From Lichtheimia corymbifera B2541 (lineage: Eukaryota; Mucoromycota; Mucoromycetes; Mucorales; Lichtheimiaceae): a stretch of 64,000 nucleotides of DNA. Positions 34,882-45,934 of the stretch are shown piece after piece; the first letter of the stretch is position 1; each line of letters begins with the position of its first letter. A model generated the notes under the pieces. That model made no database searches and was not told the DNA's origin. It saw nothing but the letters and a program-made list of their open reading frames with translations. The DNA lies in assembly GCA_000697475.1 (NCBI GenBank), contig JNEU01001101.1:1-64000 (forward strand), in the 5' to 3' direction. Both the position numbers and the translations under genes were made by a program.

Positions 34882-36080
34882 ATGTCTTTTTCATCACCTA
34901 GCTCGTCTCATCACGCCACCAATTTACAATGTATCCTTGGCGAAGAGAGTCGTTTGCACTATGCCGTGATGCATAAAAACATCCAAGACGCCAATGGAGC
35001 AATACCACCAACACTCAGCAGATCTAAAAGCACAGGATCTTTTTCTAGTAGTGTGCCTCCACGTCGACTTAGCTCAGGATCAGCATGCGAAATATGTCGT
35101 AGACGCAAGACCAAATGTGATGGTGGAAACCCATGTGCTTTTTGTTCAGCAAACAGGATCGAATGTGTTCATCGTGCAACACGAAGAAAAAAGTCATCAC
35201 TCGCCATATCACAAACCAACAATGACTTGTGCAAGACATCATCATCATCATCATCATCAAATAAGCCATTGACAACCACAACCGCTTCTACAGGGTTTCA
35301 ACTACAAGAAGCCACACCATCACCTACAGCATCATCACCATCATGGGCTAACACGGTTTCAACAACATCACCGGCTCAATCAACCACTCAGATGACTTCT
35401 TTGACGTATCAATCAGCTCGGGCATTCCCTGCTGTTGTTGGTGGTGGCACAACTAACACCACCACGGCCAATAGATACAATATGGGTAATAGCAACAACA
35501 TGTGTAAATGTAAACATCAGCTGAGTGGTAGCATGTTATTCCTTTTGGTTTTCAAACATAGAAGGGTATATCAAGAGCCATCTTTCAAAACAAACCAGTT
35601 GTCCATCGCTGATCGTCTCAACGCATTGGTCACCAAACCATCATCAACAACATGCTGCTGATCCAATAGTACGCCCTCCTAGTACTCCTGCTGCTCCACC
35701 ACCCCCTCCTCCTGTTTCTGCAACAGCTGCAGCAGTAGCAGTGGCGCCAAATCATGACCCATCTATGGGTAACTCAAATGCCCAACATGATGACAATCAA
35801 TATTCTCGCACCAAAACAGAAATGCCAAGCATGATGGGTAAGTATTTACCACGTGGCAGCCCTAGCAATGTTTGTTCTGAAGCGTGGGTATCGATTAGAT
35901 CAACTATCATGTCGGACGTTCTCAGCTGTTGTCGATCATCGTACGGATTACCCGATTTACCCATTATCGCATTCAACTGCAACAGCACCCAACAATAGCG
36001 GCTCCCATCCACCTACTACAAATCAAGGAATGATGCTATCAGGCAATGGATCCTCTTCCATCAACTACGATGAAGACTGA
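34882..36080 (+). CDS. Zn2Cys6 fungal-type transcription factor
   Basis: Residues 69-95 form a binuclear zinc cluster: CEICRRRKTKCDGGNPCAFC and then SANRIEC, spacing CX2CX6CX5CX2CX6C, with the basic RRRKTK loop that contacts DNA. It is followed by a basic linker RRKKSS. The rest is Ser/Thr/Pro/Ala-rich and low in complexity. My best model is exons 34882-35527, 35562-35837 and 35926-36080 (358 residues, ending SSINYDED). The first intron would be only 34 bp, which is unusually short. Without it the frame stops at 35661 after 259 residues. The second intron (GTAAGT...TCTCAG, 88 bp) is convincing. No fungal-specific middle homology domain is visible, so this belongs to the short zinc-cluster regulators with unknown targets. 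(CAT/ATC)n and proline codon runs encode the homopolymers. Confidence 0.75.
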
Positions 36081-37506
36081 GTTTCGCTCTCCTCTTCTCT
36101 TTGAATCAAAAAAGTCCATCATCATCATCGCAGTATTTTTTCCTCCTTTCTTTTTACGAAGCCTATATGTATAGTACCATCCGTATCCTTCTACTTTGTG
36201 GAGACACATGCCGTTTTTAGGAAGATTCGCTTTACATTCGAGGTTAGAATGTAGGAATATGCATACTACTACGCTTGTATGCGGCCTTCTGGAACACATT
36301 CATAACCCTTTTTACACGTTGTTTATTACTTTTTTATGCAGCCCATACGTACCTAACATTATGGCATATTACTACATACACTTTTCCTCTTAGCGTTTAA
36401 CGATTACATATTATCACGAACGACATCCTTCATTTTATGCACATTATCAGCTTGCTGATTAAGTCATGTTCTTCTCCCCTGCATATGCATTCCACCATCA
36501 CATGTCAATCTTCTTTGAACAATGCAAGACCCAATTTGTGATACATATCAGCGGTGAAATACCATGCGTCTTTACTATTTGTAAGCATGAAATAATGTTC
36601 TTGGATGGCCAATTGCTATTCCTTGGATACGAACCATTTACGACATCGTTGCATAAAGGCTGGAGAACCCTTGTTCTTACCAAATGCAGGCGAGATGCAT
36701 AATGACATATGGTTGATGATAACCCTTTTGAGAATAGAAATCACCCATCGACATGGTACTATACTGTGGATGTGAAGTTAGGGTGGTAGATAGCTAAGGA
36801 AAAGGGGGTCGTCTCTAACCTGCTTCTCAAACACAAGCTCCTCTCTTCTTTGACATCATGCTTAAATGACACGATCCAAAATTGTGGACCGACATCAGGG
36901 ATGTGAGCTTAGAACAGCAAGGGTCCTGCATCCAAATCCGGATAGCGTTTTTTACTCGATCACAATGAATCGTTACTTTGTTTCTGCATAGACGTTGGAA
37001 CAAAGCGTGGTATTCCAGGAGGCACGGGGTGCTGGTTAATTATAGTAAAAGTGGTCTGGATTGATATCATGCATACATGTGGTGCTCAAAAGGTTTATTG
37101 CAGATAGCATTGTTAATGCGTCTGAAATGTGCATAAGAGACACACACGATGCTGGGGACATGATTGATTTTGTTTTTTTGCATGACGTTTCCAAAACGGG
37201 GTTCTCTAAAGAGGATTTTCACGCGAGAGTATTTTGATTCCAAAGACCAATCAGATAGATTGTTGATCTAAACCACAGCTCTCGGCCAATCAATCCTTGC
37301 TGTTATCGTGGGAACTGAGATCGGGTAACGTGGTACCATGACGTGCCGCTGTTTCCCCACCACCAATGTTGGATAAAGCGTACCACACCACCTTACACAT
37401 ATAAAGCGTTCCATTCCTGGGGAACACAGACGCGAATTTTTTTCTCCCATTCTTTCCCGTTTCCATTTTATTCTTCCGTCATTATTCCGTTTTCATACAT
37501 ATACCA
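36081..37506. other. Intergenic between the zinc-cluster gene and the F-box gene
   Basis: I see no supported gene. A 78-codon frame at 36466-36702 (IFFEQCKTQFVIHISGE... to TKCRRDA) has reasonable composition but also an open antisense frame, so it stays unassigned. Pyrimidine-rich CCTTTCTTTTTACG (36145-36165) and TTCCCGTTTCCATTTTATTC (37455-37475) tracts border the neighbouring genes. Confidence 0.3.
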
Positions 37507-38826
37507 ATGCTGTTATCTACAGAGTTGATTGAGCTTGTTGCCCAAAGCTGTGATTCTATTCAAGATAGGGCTAGGCTTGCAACGATCAATCGAAAATGGC
37601 ATGCAGCATGTATACGTTCATTATTTCAAAAGGTGGTGATCCATAGCCCTCGCCAGTGTGCAGCATTTTTCAGGCACCTTGATGATTTTTGCAAGCGCGG
37701 GTGGCTTTCATATGTGCATCAACTTGACCTATCCAGCTTTACTGCAAGAGGATCTGGGTGGACCGAAGCACAAGCAAACGAGTTGATATGTCCAAAGAGG
37801 ATGGGAAAGCTTCTTGGTGGATGTACACGAGTGCGTGAGCTCTATGTGGGCGAGCAGGTGATGTCTGCCTTTATTGATCCAGATGTATTGCGGATCGTTT
37901 TTTTTCAATGCCCTAGGCTACAAGTATTCGATTTTTGCGGATGTTGTGACGCCAAACTTGCTGGTGCAATGACCAAAGTCATTGAAGACGAACCAAAAAG
38001 GATGATCGATTCACTTCATTCGGTGTCATTTTATATGTGCATGTCGTTAAAACAATCATCGTTCTTCATACCATTCTTCAAGAAGACCACAAGACTTGTT
38101 CGGCTTGACCTGTCACATTCACGGATCACCAGTGATTTGTTTACCCACATTGATCCTGCATCACTTACCCATCTAAGTTTGCAAGGTTGCCATGGCATCA
38201 CCTGTTGCAATACTCCCTTGATTCCTTTCTTGCATCGTGCCACTGCTCTTGTTGAGCTCAACTTGACAATGGCATTTAATGGTATGCCAACATCTCAATT
38301 CTGTTCCTTTTGTCTGGTGCGTATTCTACAAGTTATTGGTGTCGACATGCCGTCCTTGCATACTTTGCATTTGGGAGGCCATATTCACCTTGACGACGGC
38401 ATCCTTTCACATGTACAATCATCCACACTTTATCGCCTTGAACGACTATCACTTTCAAGCTCTCCATCCATCACCCTTTATGGTTTATTAACGCATGTCA
38501 TTGATCGTGCACCTAAGCTATACTACCTGAATATTGCAGATACCCCATTGGCTCTTGACTTTACAAAGTATTTAATGGTCCTTCTAGAGCGATGCAACAA
38601 TATCCAAGTCTTAGAAGTGGGCAATGTAACGGGCAACTACGCTAGGAGCGATCATCCAAAGCAATGGCAAAGCATTTGGTCTCTCATAACCCATGGGCGA
38701 CGTACCTACTACAGCCGTACTCATGATACCACAAAAGATCCTCGTTTTGTATGCTCCAACAAGCTACCAATGACAGATAGCACACCTGATTCACCCATGC
38801 TCAAGTACTGGTGCTATTCTTATTAG
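37507..38826 (+). CDS. F-box / leucine-rich-repeat protein
   Basis: An intron-free frame of 439 codons. The start MLLSTELIELVAQSCDS leads directly into an F-box-like helix set (RARLATINRKWHAACIRSLFQKVVI, residues about 5-46). Then come irregular leucine-rich repeats: HQLDLSSFTARG, LQVFDFCGCCDAKLAGAM, LVRLDLSHSRITSDLF, LTHLSLQGCHGITCC, LHTLHLGGHIHLDDGIL, LERLSLSSSPSITLYGLL and LYYLNIADTPLALDF. This is the Grr1/FBXL layout, a probable substrate adaptor of an SCF ubiquitin ligase. Unlike the pair at 7-12 kb it lacks the TPR and the intron. The first ATG of the frame fits a pyrimidine-rich fungal leader (37455-37500). The substrate is unknown. Confidence 0.85.
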   Translation: MLLSTELIELVAQSCDSIQDRARLATINRKWHAACIRSLFQKVVIHSPRQCAAFFRHLDDFCKRGWLSYVHQLDLSSFTARGSGWTEAQANELICPKRMGKLLGGCTRVRELYVGEQVMSAFIDPDVLRIVFFQCPRLQVFDFCGCCDAKLAGAMTKVIEDEPKRMIDSLHSVSFYMCMSLKQSSFFIPFFKKTTRLVRLDLSHSRITSDLFTHIDPASLTHLSLQGCHGITCCNTPLIPFLHRATALVELNLTMAFNGMPTSQFCSFCLVRILQVIGVDMPSLHTLHLGGHIHLDDGILSHVQSSTLYRLERLSLSSSPSITLYGLLTHVIDRAPKLYYLNIADTPLALDFTKYLMVLLERCNNIQVLEVGNVTGNYARSDHPKQWQSIWSLITHGRRTYYSRTHDTTKDPRFVCSNKLPMTDSTPDSPMLKYWCYSY

Positions 38827-39066
38827 CCTTTGTAAATAACTTTATGCTTTTATTATATTGCAATGTTCATTATACAGAGACACTGTTCTAAAATCTTGCT
38901 GTCATAATAATCCTGTTGTCAAGATAAGGGTGGTTTATAACTCAGGCTGTTCATGTAACGAATTCTCAGCAGCTTACCTTTTTCTCCTTGCTCCCTTTTG
39001 CGATCGATGAGCGTCCAGTTTGCCATCAAGCCCGTCAAAAAGAAACAAAAAAAGGCCCATTTTGCA
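38827..39066. other. Short intergenic spacer
   Basis: 240 bases between the F-box gene stop and the THP3-type start codon. I see no gene. Confidence 0.5.
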
Positions 39067-40906
39067 ATGACTGACACCAACCGAGAGGAGCTAGCATGGC
39101 CAACGGATCCGACGTAAGTTTGATTACTGTTCTCAAGCTGCTTGTCAATAACGCCTTCTTCTTCCTCCGCCTTCTCTTTAAAGCAATCGTCCAAAAGGCT
39201 CGTCAATGACAATCAGACCCTCCTACAAGCAACCGAGAAACAAAAAGGATCGTATCCAGAATGCAGATCGTTGGAATATACAGGACGCAAGGTAGCATAT
39301 GGAAAGTAATAGTGGGTGTATTTTATGCTCATGGTTGTTTGCATAGGCCTTCACCCAAAAGTAACAGTGGTACCTCTGACCACCACGTCAGATCTCAACA
39401 TAACACTAATGCTTCGTCGTCACGGGAACATAGTCCAAGAGGTGTCGCCAAGTCGCAAAAGTACAAGCCTTCTTTCATACCACCACCGTTAGCCTCCAAC
39501 AAAGCATTCAGCGGTTCAAGGTAGGTCGAAAAGGGGTGATTGGAAGGGATGATCGATCACTCACTCACTCTATGTTAGGAATTACACATCATCATCAAGT
39601 ATCAGAGGAATGGCATCTATCGAGGAAAGCGAGGAGGAAATGCGCAAGAGGGAACTTCGAGCTCGACGATTTCAAAATGATCAACCCATCAAACGACAAT
39701 CCACTACGGAAAAGGAGGAAAAGGTAAAAAAGAAATATATTGATTGAGGATGTTTGTATCTTATATTGGTAATAGGAATGGGACATGGATCGAAAAATTG
39801 TTGGCACTTGCACGGATCTCGAGAAGCCTTATTTTCGCTTGACTTCGGTAAGTCGTTGACGGCGTGAGGGATGATCTTGGTGTGCTGATATATTATTTTA
39901 GGCTCCTGATCCATCTACGGTGCGCACAAAAGCCACATTGAAAAAGACACTCAAGATGCTTACGGAGGCATGGCAAGAAGGCCGTCATAATTATACCTAT
40001 ATATGTGAGCAGTACAAGTCGTTACGACAAGATCTTATGGTACGTTGGCATGGATGTGGCACATCTGTAGAGCGGATTTTCATGGGATGTGTATATCACT
40101 AGGTACAACATATTCGCAGCAAGTTTACAGCAAAGGCATACGAACATAATGCGCGGGTTGCATTAGAAATGGTAAGAAATCACGTCTCAGTATTACAGTC
40201 AGATGCTTACACGATCCTTAATATCAGGCGGACCTTAGCGAGTATCATCAATGCCAGACACAACTTATGTATCTTTATACGGAAGGAGTCAAGGGATCAG
40301 TGGGAGAGTTTGTGGCATACCGAATTTTATATCTGATTTATGCTGGCAGTCCGGGAGGTAAGCATGGCGATGTGGATCGATCAAAATGGATCATTAAACT
40401 TTTTTCAATAGAGCTGAACACATTTGTGCAACAAATCAAGGAGTTGGAAGAAAAAGGCCGCAATATGGGATTGAGTACGACAAACGTGAAGCATGCCTTG
40501 AATGTACGCGAAGCACTTGCCAGGGATGAATACCACCGGTTCTTTATGCTCTATCAGCAAGTACCAGATCGAGGAGTTTTTTTGATGGACAAGTTTGTGA
40601 ATCGTACAAGGATACTAGCGTTGAAAATGTTATGCAAGGCGTAAGTGGATATGGGAGCGTACATGGATCAGGTGCGAAACTAACAGTTATACTCGTTGTG
40701 TATTCAGGTATCGATTGGGACTTGAATTATCGTTTATTTGCAAGGAGCTTGCATTCTATTCGAGGGAGGATATGGTGGAGTTTTTCAAGGAACATGGCGT
40801 GCATGTACGTGAAGAAGACAACACTTTGGACACCAAGGCGGCTATGCCACAGTTGATTGATCAAGGGAAAAAGTACACCAAAGTGGATATCAAAGGACAG
40901 CTTTAA
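39067..40906 (+). CDS. SAC3/GANP-family protein, THP3/LENG8-like
   Basis: Ten exons: 39067-39113, 39184-39291, 39347-39520, 39579-39723, 39776-39847, 39902-40039, 40103-40171, 40228-40357, 40412-40640 and 40708-40906. All introns are GT-AG (53-70 bp) and every phase closes, giving 436 residues. The first 140 residues are disordered. The SAC3/GANP core starts at KIVGTCTDLEKPYFRLTSAP and continues with YTYICEQYKSLRQDLM, QHIRSKFTAKAYEHNARVALEM, DLSEYHQCQTQLMYLY and RLGLELSFICKELAFYS. These phrases fit yeast Thp3 and human LENG8, which act with Csn12/PCI-domain partners in mRNA synthesis and splicing, rather than the larger TREX-2 scaffold Sac3. The C-terminus (VDIKGQL) is short. It lies 255 bases upstream of the eS1 gene in the same direction. 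Confidence 0.9.
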
Positions 40907-41161
40907 TTGCATCATTATATAGGATATATAGTACTTTCATTTGCTAGCACTGGTTGCAACAATAAAACTCTACATCATGGATGCTGACCTATTCCAAGTA
41001 ATAACTGACAGCAGTTGACTATAAGGAAGATGAGGGCATACAATGGCGTCGTGGTTGCATAGCAACGAAAATGGATTCACTGAGTTCCAAAATTGGAAAT
41101 GGGAGAGCCATCTCGCCGAGGCAGCTGTGCACTCCATTGAACCTCCTTTTAATCGTCCAAT
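40907..41161 (+). promoter_or_regulatory. Upstream region of the eS1 ribosomal protein gene
   Basis: 255 bases between the THP3-type stop and the eS1 ATG must hold the eS1 promoter. An AATAAAA (40970) probably serves 3' processing of the upstream gene. I see no named ribosomal-protein element. Confidence 0.4.
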
Positions 41162-42291
41162 ATGGGTGAGTGAGCCATCCATCCATCCACACATCAATCC
41201 ATCTACTTGATCATCTCACTAATCCATGTCATTTGATTCAATTTCATTCAGCTGTCGGCAAGAACAAGTGAGTTTTATTATCAACATTACAACATACAGC
41301 AGCAACGACACAACTATGCGACATGAGAGAAAAAGATCCACTGACACGTATAATCGCTGTATCGTAGACGCCTTAGCAAAGGAAAGAAGGGTCTTAAGAA
41401 AAAGGTGTAAGTACTTTTATCGATGGGGGATAGATCGAAAGCGACCACAGATCCAGGATGCTCATATGCGATTTGCGTGTATTATAGCGTTGACCCCTTC
41501 ACCCGCAAAGACTGGTATGATATCAAGGCTCCCTCCATGTTTGAGGTGCGTCAAGTCGGCAAGACTTTGGTGAACCGCACTCAGGGTCTCCGTAACGCCA
41601 ACGACTCTCTCAACGGCCGTGTTGTCGAGGTTTCCCTTGGTGACTTGAACAAGGATGAGGCTCGTGCCTTCCGCAAGATCCAGCTCAAGGTTGATGAAAT
41701 CCAAGGCAAGAGCTGTCTTACCAACTTTTATGGTATGGACATGACCTCTGATAAGCTCCGTTCCATGGTCAAGAAGTGGCAGGTAATATATACATATAAT
41801 GAGGAGAAAAGGATGAGTTTATTGATATAGTGGATTATTATTATTAGACTTTGATTGAAGCCTTCGTTGATGTCAAGACCACCGATGGCTACCTTGTTCG
41901 TCTTTTCTGCATTTCCTTCACTGCTCGTCGTCGCAACCAGCTCAAGAAGACAACCTATGCTCAAAGCTCTCAAATCCGTCAGATCCGCAAGAAGATGTTT
42001 GACATCATGACTGAGGAGACTGTCGGCTGTGACTTGAAGGAACTTGTTGCCAAGCTTACTGCCTCTGCTTCCAACTCTGCTCAAGATGCTATGGCTGTTC
42101 GCATTGAGAAGGCTTGCCAAGGTATCTACCCCTTGCAAAACACCTACATCCGCAAGGTCAAGATCCTCAAGGCACCCAAGTTTGATGTCTCTGCCTTGCT
42201 TGCTCTTCACGGTGGTGCAGCTGCTGCTGGTGATGTTGGCACCAAGGTCTCCAAGGACTTTGTTGAGCCTCCTGTTTTGGACTCTGTTTAA
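41162..42291 (+). CDS. 40S ribosomal protein eS1 (RPS1/RPS3A)
   Basis: Five exons: 41162-41165 (ATG plus one G), 41252-41267, 41368-41406, 41488-41782 and 41848-42291. Introns are 86, 100, 81 and 65 bp. Phases close, giving 265 residues, the normal family length. The product opens [35 protein letters not shown] and carries [53 protein letters not shown] and the C-terminal [16 protein letters not shown], all hallmarks of eS1. It is a 40S subunit protein near the mRNA exit and platform. Codon choice is strongly biased to C-ending codons (GTC, AAG, TTC), unlike its neighbours, as expected for a highly expressed gene. The 4-base first coding exon is typical of fungal ribosomal genes and easily missed. 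Confidence 0.95.
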
Positions 42292-42579
42292 ATCAATATC
42301 ATTCTTTCCGCATAGTCACCCCATCATACATATCTCGTTTTCACATTCGTGTATCTTTCTTTCCTTGGACAGCATATTGCTTGTGATAAATATAAAACAC
42401 ATGTAAAAGATTACTTTTGTATGATGAGGATCATTAAGGGGATGATCGACGCACGTGACACGCGTAGAGAGGAGGGGGGAAACAATGTGCCGTCTATCGA
42501 GTTACACAAAAACTGTTATACATTTTCAGAACGCCCTTTCTTATCTCCTGGATATTTTCCCACCTTTCTTTATTCTTTC
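42292..42579 (+). promoter_or_regulatory. eS1 3' flank and amidohydrolase promoter
   Basis: 288 bases between two plus-strand genes. ATAAATATAAAA at 42387-42398 may serve 3' end formation of eS1. CACGTGACACGCG (42451-42463) contains a CACGTG E-box. Confidence 0.4.
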
Positions 42580-45500
42580 ATGGCGACGAGGAGACAAGGT
42601 TACGCGGCCATTCCAACCAATGAAGAGGGAGACACAGAACAACAGCCCCAAGTGGTGAATGACAGTGGCAGCAGCTTGCTTGGTCGTGTCAAAAACTATG
42701 ACTACCGCGGCTTCTTTTCACGTTACCGCATTGGCTACATTCTCGCGATCCTCATTCTTTTGGCCTTGGGAGCAGCTTTATTGGTGGCACTACTTCTTCC
42801 TGAAAACGGCAGTGATGGCAATAATCCATGGCATCGATCACAGTTGCAACCACCTGTCAAAGCGGGTATCTCCAAGGTTGCCATGCAACAAGGTCTTGAC
42901 AAATGCGAGGCTATCCAGAACAAACGACGTATTCCCAACGAGCCCAATCCAGATCGATCGAATCCTCGTGCATCCAATGATAGTCAACCTATTTTACTCA
43001 AGAATGCCAATGTTTGGGATGGTCAAGGCAATGTTCTGGAGGATGTTGATATCTTGATGCAGAATGGCGTGATCAAAAAAGTGCAAGCTGATATCACCGA
43101 GATGCCGGATGATACCAAGATCATTGATGTCCGTGGTCATATTGTGAGTCCTGGCTTAGTTGACATGCATAGGTAAGTGATGAGAGAGACCGATGGATCG
43201 GAGGAGTGGCATAAAGTATTCCAAAAATGGCTAAAAATGGCTATTATAGTCACCTGGGATTAGACTCATGGCCTGAATTGGATGGTTCCCAAGAAACAAA
43301 CGAGGCTTCCAATCCATTGACTCCATTTGTACGCTCTCTGGATGCTTTCAGCCCTTCAGATAATGCTATTCGTATCGTTGCATCTGGTGGTGTCACTACT
43401 GCTCTCGTCCTTCCTGGATCGGCCAACCTCATGGGTGGTGAAGCATTTGTGTTCAAACTACGTCCAGTACCCACTACAAGTAATTCTGATATGCTTGTTC
43501 AAGCTGGCATCGATGAATCTATTGAAACAAAATGGCGTTGGATGAAAATGGCAATAGGCGAGAACCCCAAGGTAAATAACGTGCTTTTGAAAGGGTACAA
43601 GAGCCTCATGTCACTAATATTTGTATTCATAGAGATTTTATGGGACTCATGGACGTATGCCAAGAACACGTATGTATTTTGGAATAAGGAAAGGGATAGC
43701 AACATGGATACTAAGATCTTACATTTAGGTATGGGTGAAGCGTACATGTTCCGACAACGATTGGATGAAGCACGTCAGTTATTGGAAGCTCAAAATGATT
43801 GGTGTCTTGCTGCTCAAGATTTGGATATCAACGCTCCTGATGCTCGTCTCGAATCCCGATTCCCAGAAGATCTTGCCTATGAATCTCTCGTAGCACTCTT
43901 GCGTGGTGATGTCCGATTGAACATCCATTGCTATGAGACCCACGACCTGGAAGCTATGATTCGTCATTCGCATGAATTCAACTTTAATATCAGCGCATTC
44001 CACCATGCCCTTGATGCGTACCTTGTACCTGATATCATTAAGCGAGCCAAGAATGAAATTGTGATTGCCACCTTTGCTGATCATTGGGGATACAAAAAAG
44101 AAGCATTCCAAGCCTCGCCCTATGGTCCCAAGATTCTTCATGAAGCTGATATCCCTGTGGCCCTCAAATCGGATCATCCAGTCCTCAACTCTCAACATTT
44201 GGTGTTTGAAGCTGCAAAGGCCAATCATTATGGTCTTCCATTACAAGAAGCCTTCAAAGCTGTTACTTCTGTACCTGCAAAAGCCATTGGATTGGACCAT
44301 CGCGTTGGATCTCTCAAGCCCGGATATGATGCTGATGTTGTCATTTGGGATCGTGAGCCTCTTACTCTTGGTGCTACCCCTCTTCAAGTGTTTGTCGATG
44401 GTATTCCACTCTTTGATGAAACGCCTATTGAACCTGCCAACGCCAAGTATGATACTACTACTGCTGCTGAATCACACAAGGAAATATCTGTTCAAGCAAT
44501 GACGGCTGATATCAAGGATGAAGATTCATTCATGTTGACCAATGTGGGTGGTGTCATGGTTGGAAAAGATTTCATTACTGGCCCTGTCAATGTATATGTG
44601 CAAGATGGCAAGGTGGTCTGTGCCGGCAATAACTGTGACAGCGAGATCCACACCAAGGATAATGTTCGCATGATGGATGTCAATGGCGGTTATGTACTTC
44701 CTGCAAGTATTTTGTTCATCTATATATACGGAATGATATACTAATATCTCTATAGGGTCTTATTGCAGTTGGCTCTCATTTGGGTATGGTGGAGATCCCT
44801 TCTGAAGAAAGCACGGGCGATGGCACTGTCAAGGCATCAAAGTCCAAGGATCCCCAAGACGTGGTTTATGCGGTGGATGGTATTAAGCTCGGCACTCGGC
44901 ATTTGGAGGAGGCATTCAAGGGTGGCGTCATGAACAGTGTTACTGCACCCATGTCCGATAATGTTATTGTTGGTGTGAGCACGGCTTTCAAGACACATGC
45001 TGATTCATGCAAGTACAATAACATGACCACATCATGAAGATCAAGCACTGACATTTTTATAATATAGTGCTTTCGGAAGGTGCACTGATTACTCCGGCTG
45101 CAGCTTTACATTTACAAATAGGAGATAACGCCAAATCAACCAGCTTCCCCACCGTCTCGTCTCAGATTTCGTTTATTCGTCAAATATTGAAAGACAATGT
45201 CGATAGCAAGAATGTGTTTGGCCAAGCTGCACGAGGTGAAATCCCAACCGTGGTGAGCGTACACAACAAGGACGAAATTGCATCTTTGGTGATGCTCAAG
45301 CAGGATCATTTGCCTGATACACGATTTGTGGTCATGGGTGGTGCCGAGGCACATCTGGTAGCACAGCATTTGGCAGATGCAGATATTCCAGTTATTCTAC
45401 GACCCACTCTTTGTACACCAGCCAGCTTCGACTCTATTCATTGTTTGACGGGTGCACCCTTGACCAACGGTACAGCAGCTCATGTGTTACATCGTCATGG

Positions 45501-45795
45501 TGTCAAGATTGCTTTAGGCGTTGAAGACGATGGGTTGGCACGTAATTTGGCCTGGGATGCTGGATGGTTGGCTGCTACTTCCCCCAATACTGCTACCGAT
45601 GATGCTAGTCATATATCCGAGGAAGAAGCTATGCGATTTGTTACCACCAATATTCAAGAGATTTTCGGTCTTTCTTCTTCTGAGAGCATGGATGGCAACG
45701 ATGAATTTGTTGTGTGGTCAAACAATCCCTTGCAATTACATAGCCGCCCTCTATTTTCCTATTCCAAATTCCATGGTATCAAGTCCATTGTATAA
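42580..45795 (+). CDS. Membrane-anchored amidohydrolase-family protein
   Basis: Six exons: 42580-43172, 43250-43571, 43633-43669, 43729-44702, 44756-45008 and 45068-45795. Phases close, giving 968 residues. Residues about 51-73 (IGYILAILILLALGAALLVA) are a single membrane span after a short cytosolic tail, so the enzyme part should face the lumen or cell exterior. The amidohydrolase core has KNANVWDGQGNVLEDVDILM, the metal motif PGLVDMH-SHLG (His197, His199), ASGGVTTALVLPGS, LNIHCYETHDLEAM and FADHWGYKKE, then GYDADVVIWDREP. A second amidohydrolase-like half follows (PGLIAVGSHLGMVEI..., VGSLKPGYDADVV earlier). Introns 4 and 5 use GCAAGT donors, which the reading phase demands. The substrate is unknown; relatives are annotated as imidazolonepropionase- or prolidase-like amidohydrolases. 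It is convergent with the CSC1 channel, 139 bp apart. Confidence 0.9.
44703..44755 (+). other. GC-AG intron in the amidohydrolase gene
   Basis: Exon ends ...GTACTTCCT, then GCAAGTATTT; acceptor ATCTCTATAG. No GT donor in reach restores the frame. Splicing here gives VLPGLIAVGSHLG, which fits the family. Confidence 0.8.
45009..45067 (+). other. Second GC-AG intron in the amidohydrolase gene
   Basis: Donor T|GCAAGTACAA, acceptor TTATAATATAG. The GT in the same place (GTACAA) gives the wrong phase. GCAAGT is the consensus GC donor. Confidence 0.75.
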
Positions 45796-45934
45796 TACGT
45801 ATGTAGGATGAATGCATTAAATTGAAACTTTTTTATGAATGCAATGAATGCGTGTGTATGGGAAATAGATACAATGTTGAAATGCTTGTAATATGTGCAA
45901 AAGAGGTTGGGGATGGGATGGGATGTATATAGAA

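Noticed and set aside
41268..41367. Possible C/D snoRNA in eS1 intron 2 (a CTGA is present)
   Set aside because: No matching C box (TGATGA) or terminal stem at a suitable distance.
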